The notes below the pieces were generated by a model that saw only the letters and a program-made list of their open reading frames with translations, ran no database searches and was not told the DNA's origin. The position numbers were made by a program, and so were the translations under genes. Below, piece by piece: positions 1 to 5,422 of a DNA stretch of 6,769 nucleotides; position 1 is the stretch's first letter, and every line of letters starts with the position of its first letter. Location of the stretch: the NCBI GenBank assembly GCA_021792815.1, contig JAJYTX010000116.1, forward strand, positions 1 through 6,769. The letters are read 5' to 3'. This DNA comes from Pseudomonadota bacterium. Lineage in GTDB: Bacteria; Pseudomonadota; Gammaproteobacteria; Steroidobacterales; Steroidobacteraceae.

Positions 1-1
1 G

Positions 2-904
2 ACGTACAACATTGACCGCAACCACATGGTGTACGTGCGGATCGACAAGGGCTTTCGCCTCGGCGGGGCCAGTGGCGACACCGGACCGATTCCGGTGGTG
101 GCCGCGAGCAACACCAACCCGCTGCTGGCGGCGCAGGTGGCCAACGAGTGCGGGCTACAGGCGAAGGTGCTGCTGACGACGACCTGCAATCCGAACATTC
201 TGCTGCAGGGGCCGACGACCTACGGGTCTGACTCGCTGTGGAGCTACGAGCTCGGGGAGAAATCCGAATTCTTCCACCACCGGCTGCTGCTCAATCTCGA
301 TGGGTATCTGGAGGACTGGTATCATCCGCAGCTGCCGACGAACATTGCGGGCTTTGGCTTCACGGTCAACGGCGGGGATGCGCGCATCAAGGGCGTGGAG
401 GGGCAGCTGAAGACGCTGCTGCCGGCGGGCTTTGAGCTGTCGCTGAATGCCAGCTACGTCGATGCGAAGTTCGTGGCGAGCAGCGCCATTGCCGGCTACC
501 CGGCGGGCACGCGCATTCCCGACACGCCGGAGGTGTCCGGGTCGGTGGTGCTGGGCTGGACGCACTATCTGGGGCACAGCCGCTCGCTGTTCGGCTCGTT
601 CGAGGACGACTACACCGGCAGCCGCACGGATCTGCCGTTCGGTGTGACCGCGACGCTGCAGAACATGAATCAGCTGCTGGTGCATCTGCCGGCCTACAGC
701 ATCGCGGCGCTGCGCTTTGGGATCAAGGGCGAGCGGGATCACGGCGATCACTGGTCGGCGGCGCTGTTCGTGAACAACCTCACGAACAACATCGTGCTGC
801 TCGACCCGCAGCCGCAGCTGTCCCTGCAGGACTCGGCCTACTCGCGCTACGTGGTCAGCCAGCCGCTCACCGCGGGTATCGATGTCAGTTACGCCTTCCA
901 TTGA
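2..904 (+). CDS. TonB-dependent outer-membrane receptor, C-terminal part (5' end outside window)
   Basis: The frame is open from base 2, so the gene starts before the window; 300 C-terminal residues are visible. The fragment reads as the last strands of a 22-strand TonB-dependent beta-barrel. It has alternating aromatic/polar strands, a 'VYVRIDKGFRLGG' segment (residues 10-22) typical of these receptors, the 'SYELGEKSEFF' turn and strand, a 'NNLTN' motif late in the barrel, and an aromatic C-terminal strand ending SYAFH, with Phe as the penultimate residue. Such receptors import siderophores, vitamins, sugars or other scarce substrates across the outer membrane using TonB/ExbBD energy. Plug and TonB box lie outside the window, so the substrate cannot be told. 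Cys50 and Cys62 of the fragment lie in what should be an extracellular loop and could form a disulfide (inference). It is followed by a strong stem-loop and a long gap, so it probably ends its own transcript. Confidence 0.9.
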   Translation, partial: TYNIDRNHMVYVRIDKGFRLGGASGDTGPIPVVAASNTNPLLAAQVANECGLQAKVLLTTTCNPNILLQGPTTYGSDSLWSYELGEKSEFFHHRLLLNLDGYLEDWYHPQLPTNIAGFGFTVNGGDARIKGVEGQLKTLLPAGFELSLNASYVDAKFVASSAIAGYPAGTRIPDTPEVSGSVVLGWTHYLGHSRSLFGSFEDDYTGSRTDLPFGVTATLQNMNQLLVHLPAYSIAALRFGIKGERDHGDHWSAALFVNNLTNNIVLLDPQPQLSLQDSAYSRYVVSQPLTAGIDVSYAFH

Positions 905-915
905 TGAGCGCAAAT

Positions 916-951
916 CCCGAGCCGGCGGGGGGTTATCCCCGCCGGCTCGGG
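916..951 (+). terminator. Perfect 15-bp stem-loop after the receptor gene
   Basis: Twelve bases after the receptor stop codon, two perfectly complementary 15-nt arms (916-930 and 937-951) flank a 6-nt loop, GGTTAT. The stem is almost all G-C. No T-run follows on the plus strand, so this is not a textbook intrinsic terminator; on the minus strand it is followed by a short ATTT. Its position suggests it ends receptor transcription or protects the 3' end of the mRNA. Confidence 0.7.
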
Positions 952-1142
952 GTCGGGCCCACGGTTAGGACGCGACCCTGCTCTTCTGTTGTGCCGGAAT
1001 GGCGCCTGTCGGCGGGAGCATTTCCCTGCAAGCATGCGGTTGCACTCTCCGCTGGCCGGCCTGTGGTCGCATGGCCGCATGATCGGTGCCCTCCGCCCGG
1101 AGGCGGGCGCTTCGCAACGGAACGGTGATAGCGCGCTCAGCG

Positions 1143-1170
1143 CCCGGCTGCACAACCTAGTGTGGCCGGG
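1143..1170. repeat. Imperfect stem-loop in the intergenic region
   Basis: CCCGGC (1143-1148) pairs with GCCGGG (1165-1170), and CACA (1151-1154) pairs with TGTG (1161-1164). This gives a 10-bp stem with a two-base TG bulge and a 6-nt loop, ACCTAG. It could be an RNA structure or a protein-binding inverted repeat; nothing here decides which. No T-run follows on either side. Confidence 0.35.
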
Positions 1171-1347
1171 ATCCCGAAAGGTAGAGAACGCGGCGCCGAT
1201 GGCGGTGACGCGCGGGCGAAGCTGTTGGCGGGAGGACGTGGGTGTGCGGCGCGCCGGGCCGTAACTCTGGGATGGCACGCCGCTGCGGTGTGCCGGTCTG
1301 TGCGAGGCGGGTTCTGCGTGCGTTCAGGCCGGCGGAGAAAAACTGCT

Positions 1348-1375
1348 TTGCCTGGGACACGCATGTGGGTAATCT
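1348..1375 (+). promoter_or_regulatory. Weak sigma70-like promoter candidate for the permease
   Basis: TTGCCT (1348-1353) and TAATCT (1370-1375) are separated by 16 nt, with four and three matches to the -35 and -10 consensus. The -10 keeps its best-conserved T, A and final T. It sits in one of the few AT-richer patches of the gap and would give a leader of about 120 nt before the permease ATG. Confidence 0.25.
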
Positions 1376-1395
1376 GCCGGCTCGAGCCGTGCATC

Positions 1396-1481
1396 GAGGC
1401 GCCTGGCGGCGATGCGCGCCTTTGGGGGCTCGACGAGGAAGACACCTGCGCACGATTCCGGATATCGCTTTGAGGCGCCTG
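1396..1481. repeat. Two copies of the palindrome-containing decamer GAGGCGCCTG
   Basis: The same 10-mer occurs at 1396-1405 and 1472-1481, 76 bp apart, and each copy contains the perfect 8-bp palindrome AGGCGCCT. The second copy ends 11 nt before the permease Shine-Dalgarno. Paired palindromes upstream of a start codon could be operator half-pairs, but in DNA this GC-rich such a repeat can arise by chance. Confidence 0.3.
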
Positions 1482-1492
1482 ATCGGCCTCCT

Positions 1493-1504
1493 GGAGCCAG
1501 CATG
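1493..1504 (+). promoter_or_regulatory. Shine-Dalgarno that decides the permease start
   Basis: GGAG at 1493-1496 is 5 nt before the ATG at 1502-1504. An in-frame ATG 90 nt upstream (1412) would add 30 polar residues that do not look like an APC N-terminus and has no comparable ribosome-binding site, so the start at 1502 is preferred. Confidence 0.65.
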
Positions 1505-3028
1505 ACCCATCCGACAGGGCAGCAGCCGGAGCATAATCGGCTGCGCCAGGGGGCGGTCGGTGTCGGTGCCGTCACGTTCTTCGTCGTGTCGGCGGCGGGC
1601 CCGCTGGTGGCCATCGCGGGCGGCTTCCCCATTGCGATGCTGCTCGGCGACGGGCCGGGCATGCCCGCCATGCTGGCGATCTGTACGGGCATTCTGCTGC
1701 TGTTCGCGGTCGGTTACACCGCGATGGCGCGCCACGTGGTGACGGCAGGCGGATTCTATGCGTTCGCGGCGCGTGGACTCGGCGGTATCGCCGGCGGCGC
1801 GGCGGCGGCCATCGCCGTCGTGGCTTACAACGCGATGCAGGTCGGCCTCTATGGCATGTTCGGCGCCGCCGCCCGAGCGCTCTTCCTGCAGTACGCCGGC
1901 ATTGCCTTCCCCTGGTACGGCTATGCCCTGCTGGCACTCGCCAGCGTCGCCGTTCTCGGATACCGGCAGGTGGATCTGTCGGCGAAGATCCTCGCCGTCC
2001 TGGTCAGCGGCGAATACCTGGCGGTACTGATTCTGGACATTGCGATTCTCCTCAGCGGCGGGGCGCACGGCGTCACGTTCCAGTCCTTTACGCCGGCCGC
2101 GGCCTTCGGCGGTTCGCCGTCCATCGCGCTGCTGTTCTGCTTCGCGGCCTTCATGGGATTCGAGGCGACGACCATCTACGGCGAGGAGGCCCGGGACCCG
2201 GAGCGCACCATCCCGCGCGCGACCTATCTTGCGGTCCTCCTGATCGGCGGCTTCTACGTGTTCTCGCTGTGGTGCCTGGTGGTCGGAGCGGGCGCCGGAG
2301 GCCTCGTGGCGCATCTGAAAGCGATGCCGGACCCGACCCGGTTCCTGTTCGGGCTGGCCGTTCAGTATGTCGGCCACTGGCTGTCGGCGATCATGAGCGT
2401 ACTGTTCGTGACGAGTGTATTCGCGGGCCTGTTGGCGTTTCACAATGCGGCGGCGAGGTACTTCTACGTCCTCGGCCGCGACGGATTGCTGCCGAAACGG
2501 CTCGGCCGCACGCATGCCCGACATTCGAGTCCGCATGTCGGCTCCGTGGTGCAGACGGTGATCGCCGCGGTGGTCGTGACGGTGTACGTGGTGCTGCGCG
2601 CCAATCCCCTGCTCACGCTGTTCGCCTGCGTCACCAACGTCGGGACGCTCGGGGTCATCGCGCTGATGGCGCTGGCCTCGGTCGCCGTCTGGGTGTTTTT
2701 CTCCCGCCGTGCGACGCCGGGCCGGCGGCTGCGCACCCGGATCGCGCCGGCCCTGGCTGCCGCGGCGCTTTGGGTCATCCTGGCGCTCGCCGTCGTGCAC
2801 TTCGACGTCCTGACCGGCTCGGAGGGAGTGCTGCGGATCGTGCTGCCGAGCCTCGTGTTCGTCGCGGGCTGCCTCGGAGCAATCGGCGCCTGGCGTCTGC
2901 GTCAGACGGATCCGGATCGCTTCCGGGACCTTGGGTTGGGCTTTCCTGCTGCATTGCCGGAGCCCGCGGTGACGCCCACGGGAGGCACGGGTGATCTTCG
3001 CCCGCAGCCAGCTGATCGCGGCGCGTAG
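1502..3028 (+). CDS. APC-superfamily amino acid/organic amine permease
   Basis: An integral inner-membrane transporter of 508 residues, the usual size for the amino acid-polyamine-organocation superfamily. These proteins have two inverted five-helix repeats plus extra helices and normally use proton or sodium symport, or exchange. Visible signatures are a first helix with an unwound Gly/Ser stretch (FFVVSAAGPLVAIAGG, about residues 26-41), TAGGFYAFAARGLG (from residue 81) in the typical GG-x-Y position, and the family hallmark around helix 6, G219-F-E-A followed by E228-E-A-R-D-P-E-R-T-I-P-R. About twelve hydrophobic segments can be counted, followed by a Pro/Gly-rich soluble tail from about residue 470. 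The substrate cannot be read from sequence; an amino acid, amine or small carboxylate would fit. The CoA-transferase gene follows after 116 nt on the same strand. Confidence 0.9.
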   Translation: MTHPTGQQPEHNRLRQGAVGVGAVTFFVVSAAGPLVAIAGGFPIAMLLGDGPGMPAMLAICTGILLLFAVGYTAMARHVVTAGGFYAFAARGLGGIAGGAAAAIAVVAYNAMQVGLYGMFGAAARALFLQYAGIAFPWYGYALLALASVAVLGYRQVDLSAKILAVLVSGEYLAVLILDIAILLSGGAHGVTFQSFTPAAAFGGSPSIALLFCFAAFMGFEATTIYGEEARDPERTIPRATYLAVLLIGGFYVFSLWCLVVGAGAGGLVAHLKAMPDPTRFLFGLAVQYVGHWLSAIMSVLFVTSVFAGLLAFHNAAARYFYVLGRDGLLPKRLGRTHARHSSPHVGSVVQTVIAAVVVTVYVVLRANPLLTLFACVTNVGTLGVIALMALASVAVWVFFSRRATPGRRLRTRIAPALAAAALWVILALAVVHFDVLTGSEGVLRIVLPSLVFVAGCLGAIGAWRLRQTDPDRFRDLGLGFPAALPEPAVTPTGGTGDLRPQPADRGA

Positions 3029-3130
3029 CCCTGATGTATTCCGCGGCCTGATGGCGCGGCGCCCAGGCGTAACCGGCAGTGTGGCGCGCTGAGACGACCC
3101 GGGCCAGCGGCAGGCTCTGAGCGGATCAGG

Positions 3131-3136
3131 GATACT
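3131..3136 (+). promoter_or_regulatory. -10-like hexamer just before the CoA-transferase start
   Basis: GATACT matches TATAAT at four of six positions and ends 8 nt before the ATG at 3145, so a transcript from it would be nearly leaderless. No clear -35 is present 16-18 nt upstream. An AGGG at 3128-3131 is the only Shine-Dalgarno-like element and lies 13 nt from the ATG, which is rather far. The rest of the 3029-3144 gap shows only a distant 7-bp inverted pair (CCCTGAT 3029-3035, ATCAGGG 3125-3131). Confidence 0.25.
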
Positions 3137-3144
3137 GGGCCCCT

Positions 3145-4317
3145 ATGAACGCACCCCTCGGCGGACTGCGCGTGGTCGAGCTCGCCCGCATCCTCGCCGG
3201 GCCGTGGATCGGGCAGATACTCGCCGATCTGGGCGCCGACGTGATCAAGGTCGAGTCGCCCGACGGCGACGACACCCGCCGATGGGGGCCGCCGTTTGTC
3301 CGTGGGCGGGACGGCGAGGCGCTCGATGCCGCCTACTTTCATTGTTGCAACCGCGGCAAGCGATCAGTCGTCGCGGACCTCGCGACCGAGGACGGCAGGC
3401 GGTTCGTGCAGCGGCTGGCCGGCCGCTCCGACGTGTTGATCGAAAACTTCAAGGTCGGCGGCCTGGCGAAGTTCGGACTGGATTACCCTGCGCTCGCGCC
3501 CCTGAATCCCCGGCTGATCTACTGCTCCGTGACCGGGTTCGGACAGACCGGTCCGTATGCGCAGCGCGCCGGATACGACTTCATCATCCAGGGCATGAGC
3601 GGGATCATGGACCTCACCGGCGAGCCCGATGGCGAGCCGCAGAAGGTGGGGGTGGCCTTTGCCGACATCTTCACCGGAACCTACGGAGCCGTCGCGGTGC
3701 TGGCGGCCCTGGCGCACCGAGCACAGACCGGGTCGGGACAGCATATTGACATGTCTTTGCTCGATTCCATGGTCGGTGTGCTCGCCAACCAGGGTCTGAA
3801 TTACCTCGTGACCGGTAACACACCCCATCGTCTCGGCAATGCGCATCCGAACATCGTGCCGTACCAGGTATTCGCGGTGCGCGATGGCCACGTGATCATC
3901 GCCGTGGGGAATGACGCCCAGTTCGAGCGGCTGTGCGCGTTCCTGGAGCGCCCGCAACTCGCCGCCGAGCCGCGCTTCGCCACGAATGCCGCCCGGGTCG
4001 GGCACCGGGAGGAGTTGATCGGGCTGCTGAGCGGGCGACTCGCCGGCCTCGGGCGCGAGGACGTGCTGCGGGCTCTGGAGGCGCGCGGCGTCCCGGCCGG
4101 GCCGATCAACAGCCTGGCCGATGTGTTTTCCGACCCGCAGGTGCGGCATCGCGGCCTGTGCGTGCCCTTGCAGGCGCCGTGGGCGCACGCGGGAGTTCTG
4201 CCCACCATACGTACGCCCATCCGCCTCTCCGGGGCGCAGCTCGCTGTGGGGCGGCCCGCGCCTCGTCTCGGGGAACACACGAGCGAGGTGCTGGCGGAGC
4301 TGGCTCGGCCGGACTGA
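3145..4317 (+). CDS. CaiB/BaiF family III CoA-transferase
   Basis: A cytoplasmic enzyme of 390 residues, close to the usual length of about 400. Family III enzymes move CoA from a donor acyl-CoA to an acceptor carboxylic acid and form interlocked dimers. The N-terminus GLRVVELARILAGPW (residues 7-21), ADLGADVIKVE (27-37), NRGKRSV (69-75), the 'VTGFGQTGPY' stretch and GSGQHIDMSLLDS are all characteristic. Asp174 in 'AFADIFTG' sits where formyl-CoA transferase has its catalytic Asp169, so the enzyme should be active. The 'AHPNIVPYQVF...GNDAQFERLC' region resembles the branch containing succinyl-CoA-dependent dicarboxylate transferases such as human SUGCT, but that does not fix the substrate. 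Its place between a permease and a second transporter suggests it activates an imported acid (inference). Start choice is supported by the match to family N-termini rather than by the weak ribosome-binding site. Confidence 0.92.
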   Translation: MNAPLGGLRVVELARILAGPWIGQILADLGADVIKVESPDGDDTRRWGPPFVRGRDGEALDAAYFHCCNRGKRSVVADLATEDGRRFVQRLAGRSDVLIENFKVGGLAKFGLDYPALAPLNPRLIYCSVTGFGQTGPYAQRAGYDFIIQGMSGIMDLTGEPDGEPQKVGVAFADIFTGTYGAVAVLAALAHRAQTGSGQHIDMSLLDSMVGVLANQGLNYLVTGNTPHRLGNAHPNIVPYQVFAVRDGHVIIAVGNDAQFERLCAFLERPQLAAEPRFATNAARVGHREELIGLLSGRLAGLGREDVLRALEARGVPAGPINSLADVFSDPQVRHRGLCVPLQAPWAHAGVLPTIRTPIRLSGAQLAVGRPAPRLGEHTSEVLAELARPD

Positions 4318-4329
4318 TCGGCGCGCCGT

Positions 4330-4431
4330 CTACGGCTCGCTGAGATTGCGCCGGATGCGGTGCAGCGCTTCGATGAACGCCGACTTGTCGCTTTCCGTCA
4401 TGCCGCGGCACAGGCGGCGCTCGTGGGTGGC
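4330..4431 (-). pseudogene. Possible C-terminal remnant of a MarR-family regulator
   Basis: On the minus strand a frame ends at a TAG (4332-4330) and its last 33 residues include HERRLCRGMTESDK and AFIEALHRIRRNLSEP. This looks like the last dimerisation helices of MarR-type regulators, which often have an 'HE..L..GLs..e...l...L.ri..nL' pattern there. Third codon positions in this stretch are nearly all G or C, as in real genes here. Upstream in the same frame the sequence (GDFKPGRPTAA) no longer resembles MarR, and no winged-helix domain is found in any minus frame before the next gene begins at 4529. The frame does run on to an ATG at 4530-4528, so a 66-residue protein is an alternative. The family call rests on recognition of a short stretch only. 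Confidence 0.35.
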
Positions 4432-4475
4432 CGCGGTCGGCCGCCCGGGTTTGAAATCCCCCTGGGTGATGCCTG

Positions 4476-4491
4476 GGCGCCGGCCGGCGCC
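4476..4491. repeat. 16-bp perfect palindrome upstream of the EthD-like gene
   Basis: Bases 4476-4491 read the same on both strands (GGCGCCGG joined directly to CCGGCGCC). The palindrome ends 1 nt before the TG of the extended -10 candidate, covering the promoter spacer where a repressor would block RNA polymerase. With no loop it is more likely a DNA site than an RNA hairpin, if it is functional at all. Confidence 0.35.
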
Positions 4492-4492
4492 G

Positions 4493-4501
4493 TGAGACAA
4501 T
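4493..4501 (+). promoter_or_regulatory. Extended -10 promoter element for the EthD-like gene
   Basis: TGA followed by GACAAT (4496-4501) fits the TGn-TATAAT extended -10 form, with four of six hexamer matches. Extended -10 promoters can work without a good -35, and none is seen here. A start near 4508 would give a leader of about 20 nt that still contains GGAA (4517-4520), 8 nt before the ATG at 4529. Confidence 0.35.
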
Positions 4502-4528
4502 ATCCGAAAGACCACCGGAACACTCAAC

Positions 4529-5308
4529 ATGGAACCGCCACCGTACCGGATGCTCAAGAGCATCGTGATGCATGACATTCCGATCGACTCCATCGCGGCG
4601 ATGGAGCGTTGGTATTACCAGGATCATTCACCGGAGATCGTGCGGCGCTTCGGTCCGTGGGAGGCGCGCCATGACTCCTATGTGCCGGTGGATGCCCCGG
4701 CGGACGCTCGGACCTACGGCTTTTACAACTGGCGGGTGACCGAGGGCTGGTGGCGGGAGCTGCCGGCGCCGGGCCCGCAGGGGAATCTGTGCTTCACGCT
4801 GCCGCCGGTCTGGCCGAAGGTGGCGACGTGCTTCATCCCCTGGCAGCCCACCGAGGATTTCCTCGGGCATGATGTGTCGCCCGGCCAGAAGCAGGTGCTG
4901 CGCTGGTATGTCCTGCTGCGATACCCGAGGGGCGTGCGGTTCGAGGAGGGGGAAGAGTGGTTCCTCAAGACCCACGTGCCGCAGGTGATGCGCCAGCAAG
5001 GGCTGTGGCGATTTTTCAGCTACCGGACCATCAAGGCGCCACTGGCGTTGCCGGGGAGCTGGCCGCCGGGGGCGGTACCGCCCGCCGGCAGCGTGCTGCA
5101 TGAATGGGATCGCGTGTGCGAGCTCTGGTACGAGTCCTTCGCCGACTGGCGGCGGGCCGTGATCGAGGAGCCGCCCGCCTACACGGTGCCGTCCTGGGCG
5201 ACGTATGGCCGCTATCCGTTCCTCGAGCCCTGGGTGGATTTCGCGAGCTCGTTCCTGCTGGAGCGGCCGGCCGACGAATTCCTGCGGGATGCGCGCGCCT
5301 ACCTGTAA
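4529..5308 (+). CDS. Two-domain EthD/dimeric alpha-beta barrel-like protein of unknown function
   Basis: A 259-residue soluble protein with no signal peptide or membrane segment. It seems built from two related halves. Residues 28-44 and 144-160 share the pattern W-x4-H-x-P-[EQ]-[IV]-[VM]-R-x2-G-x-W, at an offset of 116 residues. Each copy follows a short hydrophobic strand (MLKSIVMHDIP, VLRWYVLLRYP). A strand, then a helix with an H-x-P motif, is what EthD-like and related ferredoxin-fold proteins show; these include ring-cleavage and lactone-processing enzymes and proteins of unknown role. The protein would then be a fused pseudo-dimer. His33 and His149 are candidate functional residues. 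The sequence is rich in Trp (15 or so) and Pro. The start at 4529 is preferred for its GGAA spacing; Met8 (4550) is an alternative that begins right at the first strand. Family assignment is by pattern; the reaction is unknown. Confidence 0.75.
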   Translation: MEPPPYRMLKSIVMHDIPIDSIAAMERWYYQDHSPEIVRRFGPWEARHDSYVPVDAPADARTYGFYNWRVTEGWWRELPAPGPQGNLCFTLPPVWPKVATCFIPWQPTEDFLGHDVSPGQKQVLRWYVLLRYPRGVRFEEGEEWFLKTHVPQVMRQQGLWRFFSYRTIKAPLALPGSWPPGAVPPAGSVLHEWDRVCELWYESFADWRRAVIEEPPAYTVPSWATYGRYPFLEPWVDFASSFLLERPADEFLRDARAYL

Positions 5309-5336
5309 GCGTGCCCCGGCCGCGCCATGGCAGTTC

Positions 5337-5365
5337 TTGCGCCCGCCATCGGCGACGCCCATAAT
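5337..5365 (+). promoter_or_regulatory. Sigma70-type promoter for the MFS gene
   Basis: TTGCGC (5337-5342) and CATAAT (5360-5365) are separated by an ideal 17 nt; the -10 matches five of six consensus bases and the -35 keeps TTG. It lies in the gap after the EthD-like gene, 54 nt before the MFS ATG, in a clearly AT-rich island. Transcription should begin near 5372. Confidence 0.55.
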
Positions 5366-5392
5366 GTGATACAGAAGTACCATAATACGGTA
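5359..5392. promoter_or_regulatory. Direct repeat CCATAAT and overlapping inverted repeat, possible operator
   Basis: CCATAAT occurs at 5359-5365 and 5380-5386, exactly 21 bp (two helical turns) apart, so both boxes face the same side of the DNA. The second copy is also inside an imperfect palindrome at 5378-5392, TACC-N7-GGTA. The first copy overlaps the -10 element and the second lies just past the expected start site, a placement suited to repression. The regulator is not known. Confidence 0.35.
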
Positions 5393-5395
5393 GCG

Positions 5396-5422
5396 ATGCG
5401 TCGCGCGCCCACCGAGCCATGA
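5396..5422 (+). CDS. Possible eight-codon upstream reading frame overlapping the MFS start
   Basis: ATG at 5396 opens a frame coding for MRRAPTEP and stops at TGA 5420-5422, sharing ATGA with the MFS start codon. Such overlaps can couple translation. The MFS start has only a poor Shine-Dalgarno (GAG 2 nt upstream), so re-initiation after this frame would help explain how it is translated. The frame has only a weak GGTAG before it and may be chance. Confidence 0.25.
   Translation: MRRAPTEP

Larger units (their letters stand above)
952..1501. other. Long intergenic region without a recognisable gene
   Basis: About 550 nt lie between the receptor stem-loop and the permease start. Reading frames here, on both strands, give Arg/Pro/Ala-rich products with no family resemblance and no good start context, so I see no gene. 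The region holds a stem-loop at 1143-1170, two overlapping and mutually exclusive short G-C hairpins (1090-1103 and 1095-1108), a weak sigma70-like promoter candidate near 1348-1375, and a repeated palindrome near the permease start. A small RNA or decayed gene cannot be excluded. Confidence 0.5.

Noticed and set aside
155..913. 252-residue minus-strand open frame across the receptor
   Set aside because: Arg/Gln/Val-rich antisense shadow of the TonB-dependent receptor.
1027..1044. TGCAA-N8-TTGCA as a LacI-like operator
   Set aside because: Only five bases per arm match, the centre is not symmetric, and no LacI-type gene is in view.
1412..1501. Upstream start for the permease adding 30 residues
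   Set aside because: The extra residues are polar and unlike APC N-termini, and the ATG at 1502 has a proper GGAG.
1157..2800. 547-residue minus-strand open frame
   Set aside because: It is antisense to the permease, and its product is Arg/His/Asp/Gln-rich with no family resemblance, a typical GC-rich shadow; the plus strand has clear transporter motifs.
3364..4278. 304-residue minus-strand open frame
   Set aside because: It is fully antisense to the well-supported CoA-transferase, and its composition is that of a shadow frame.
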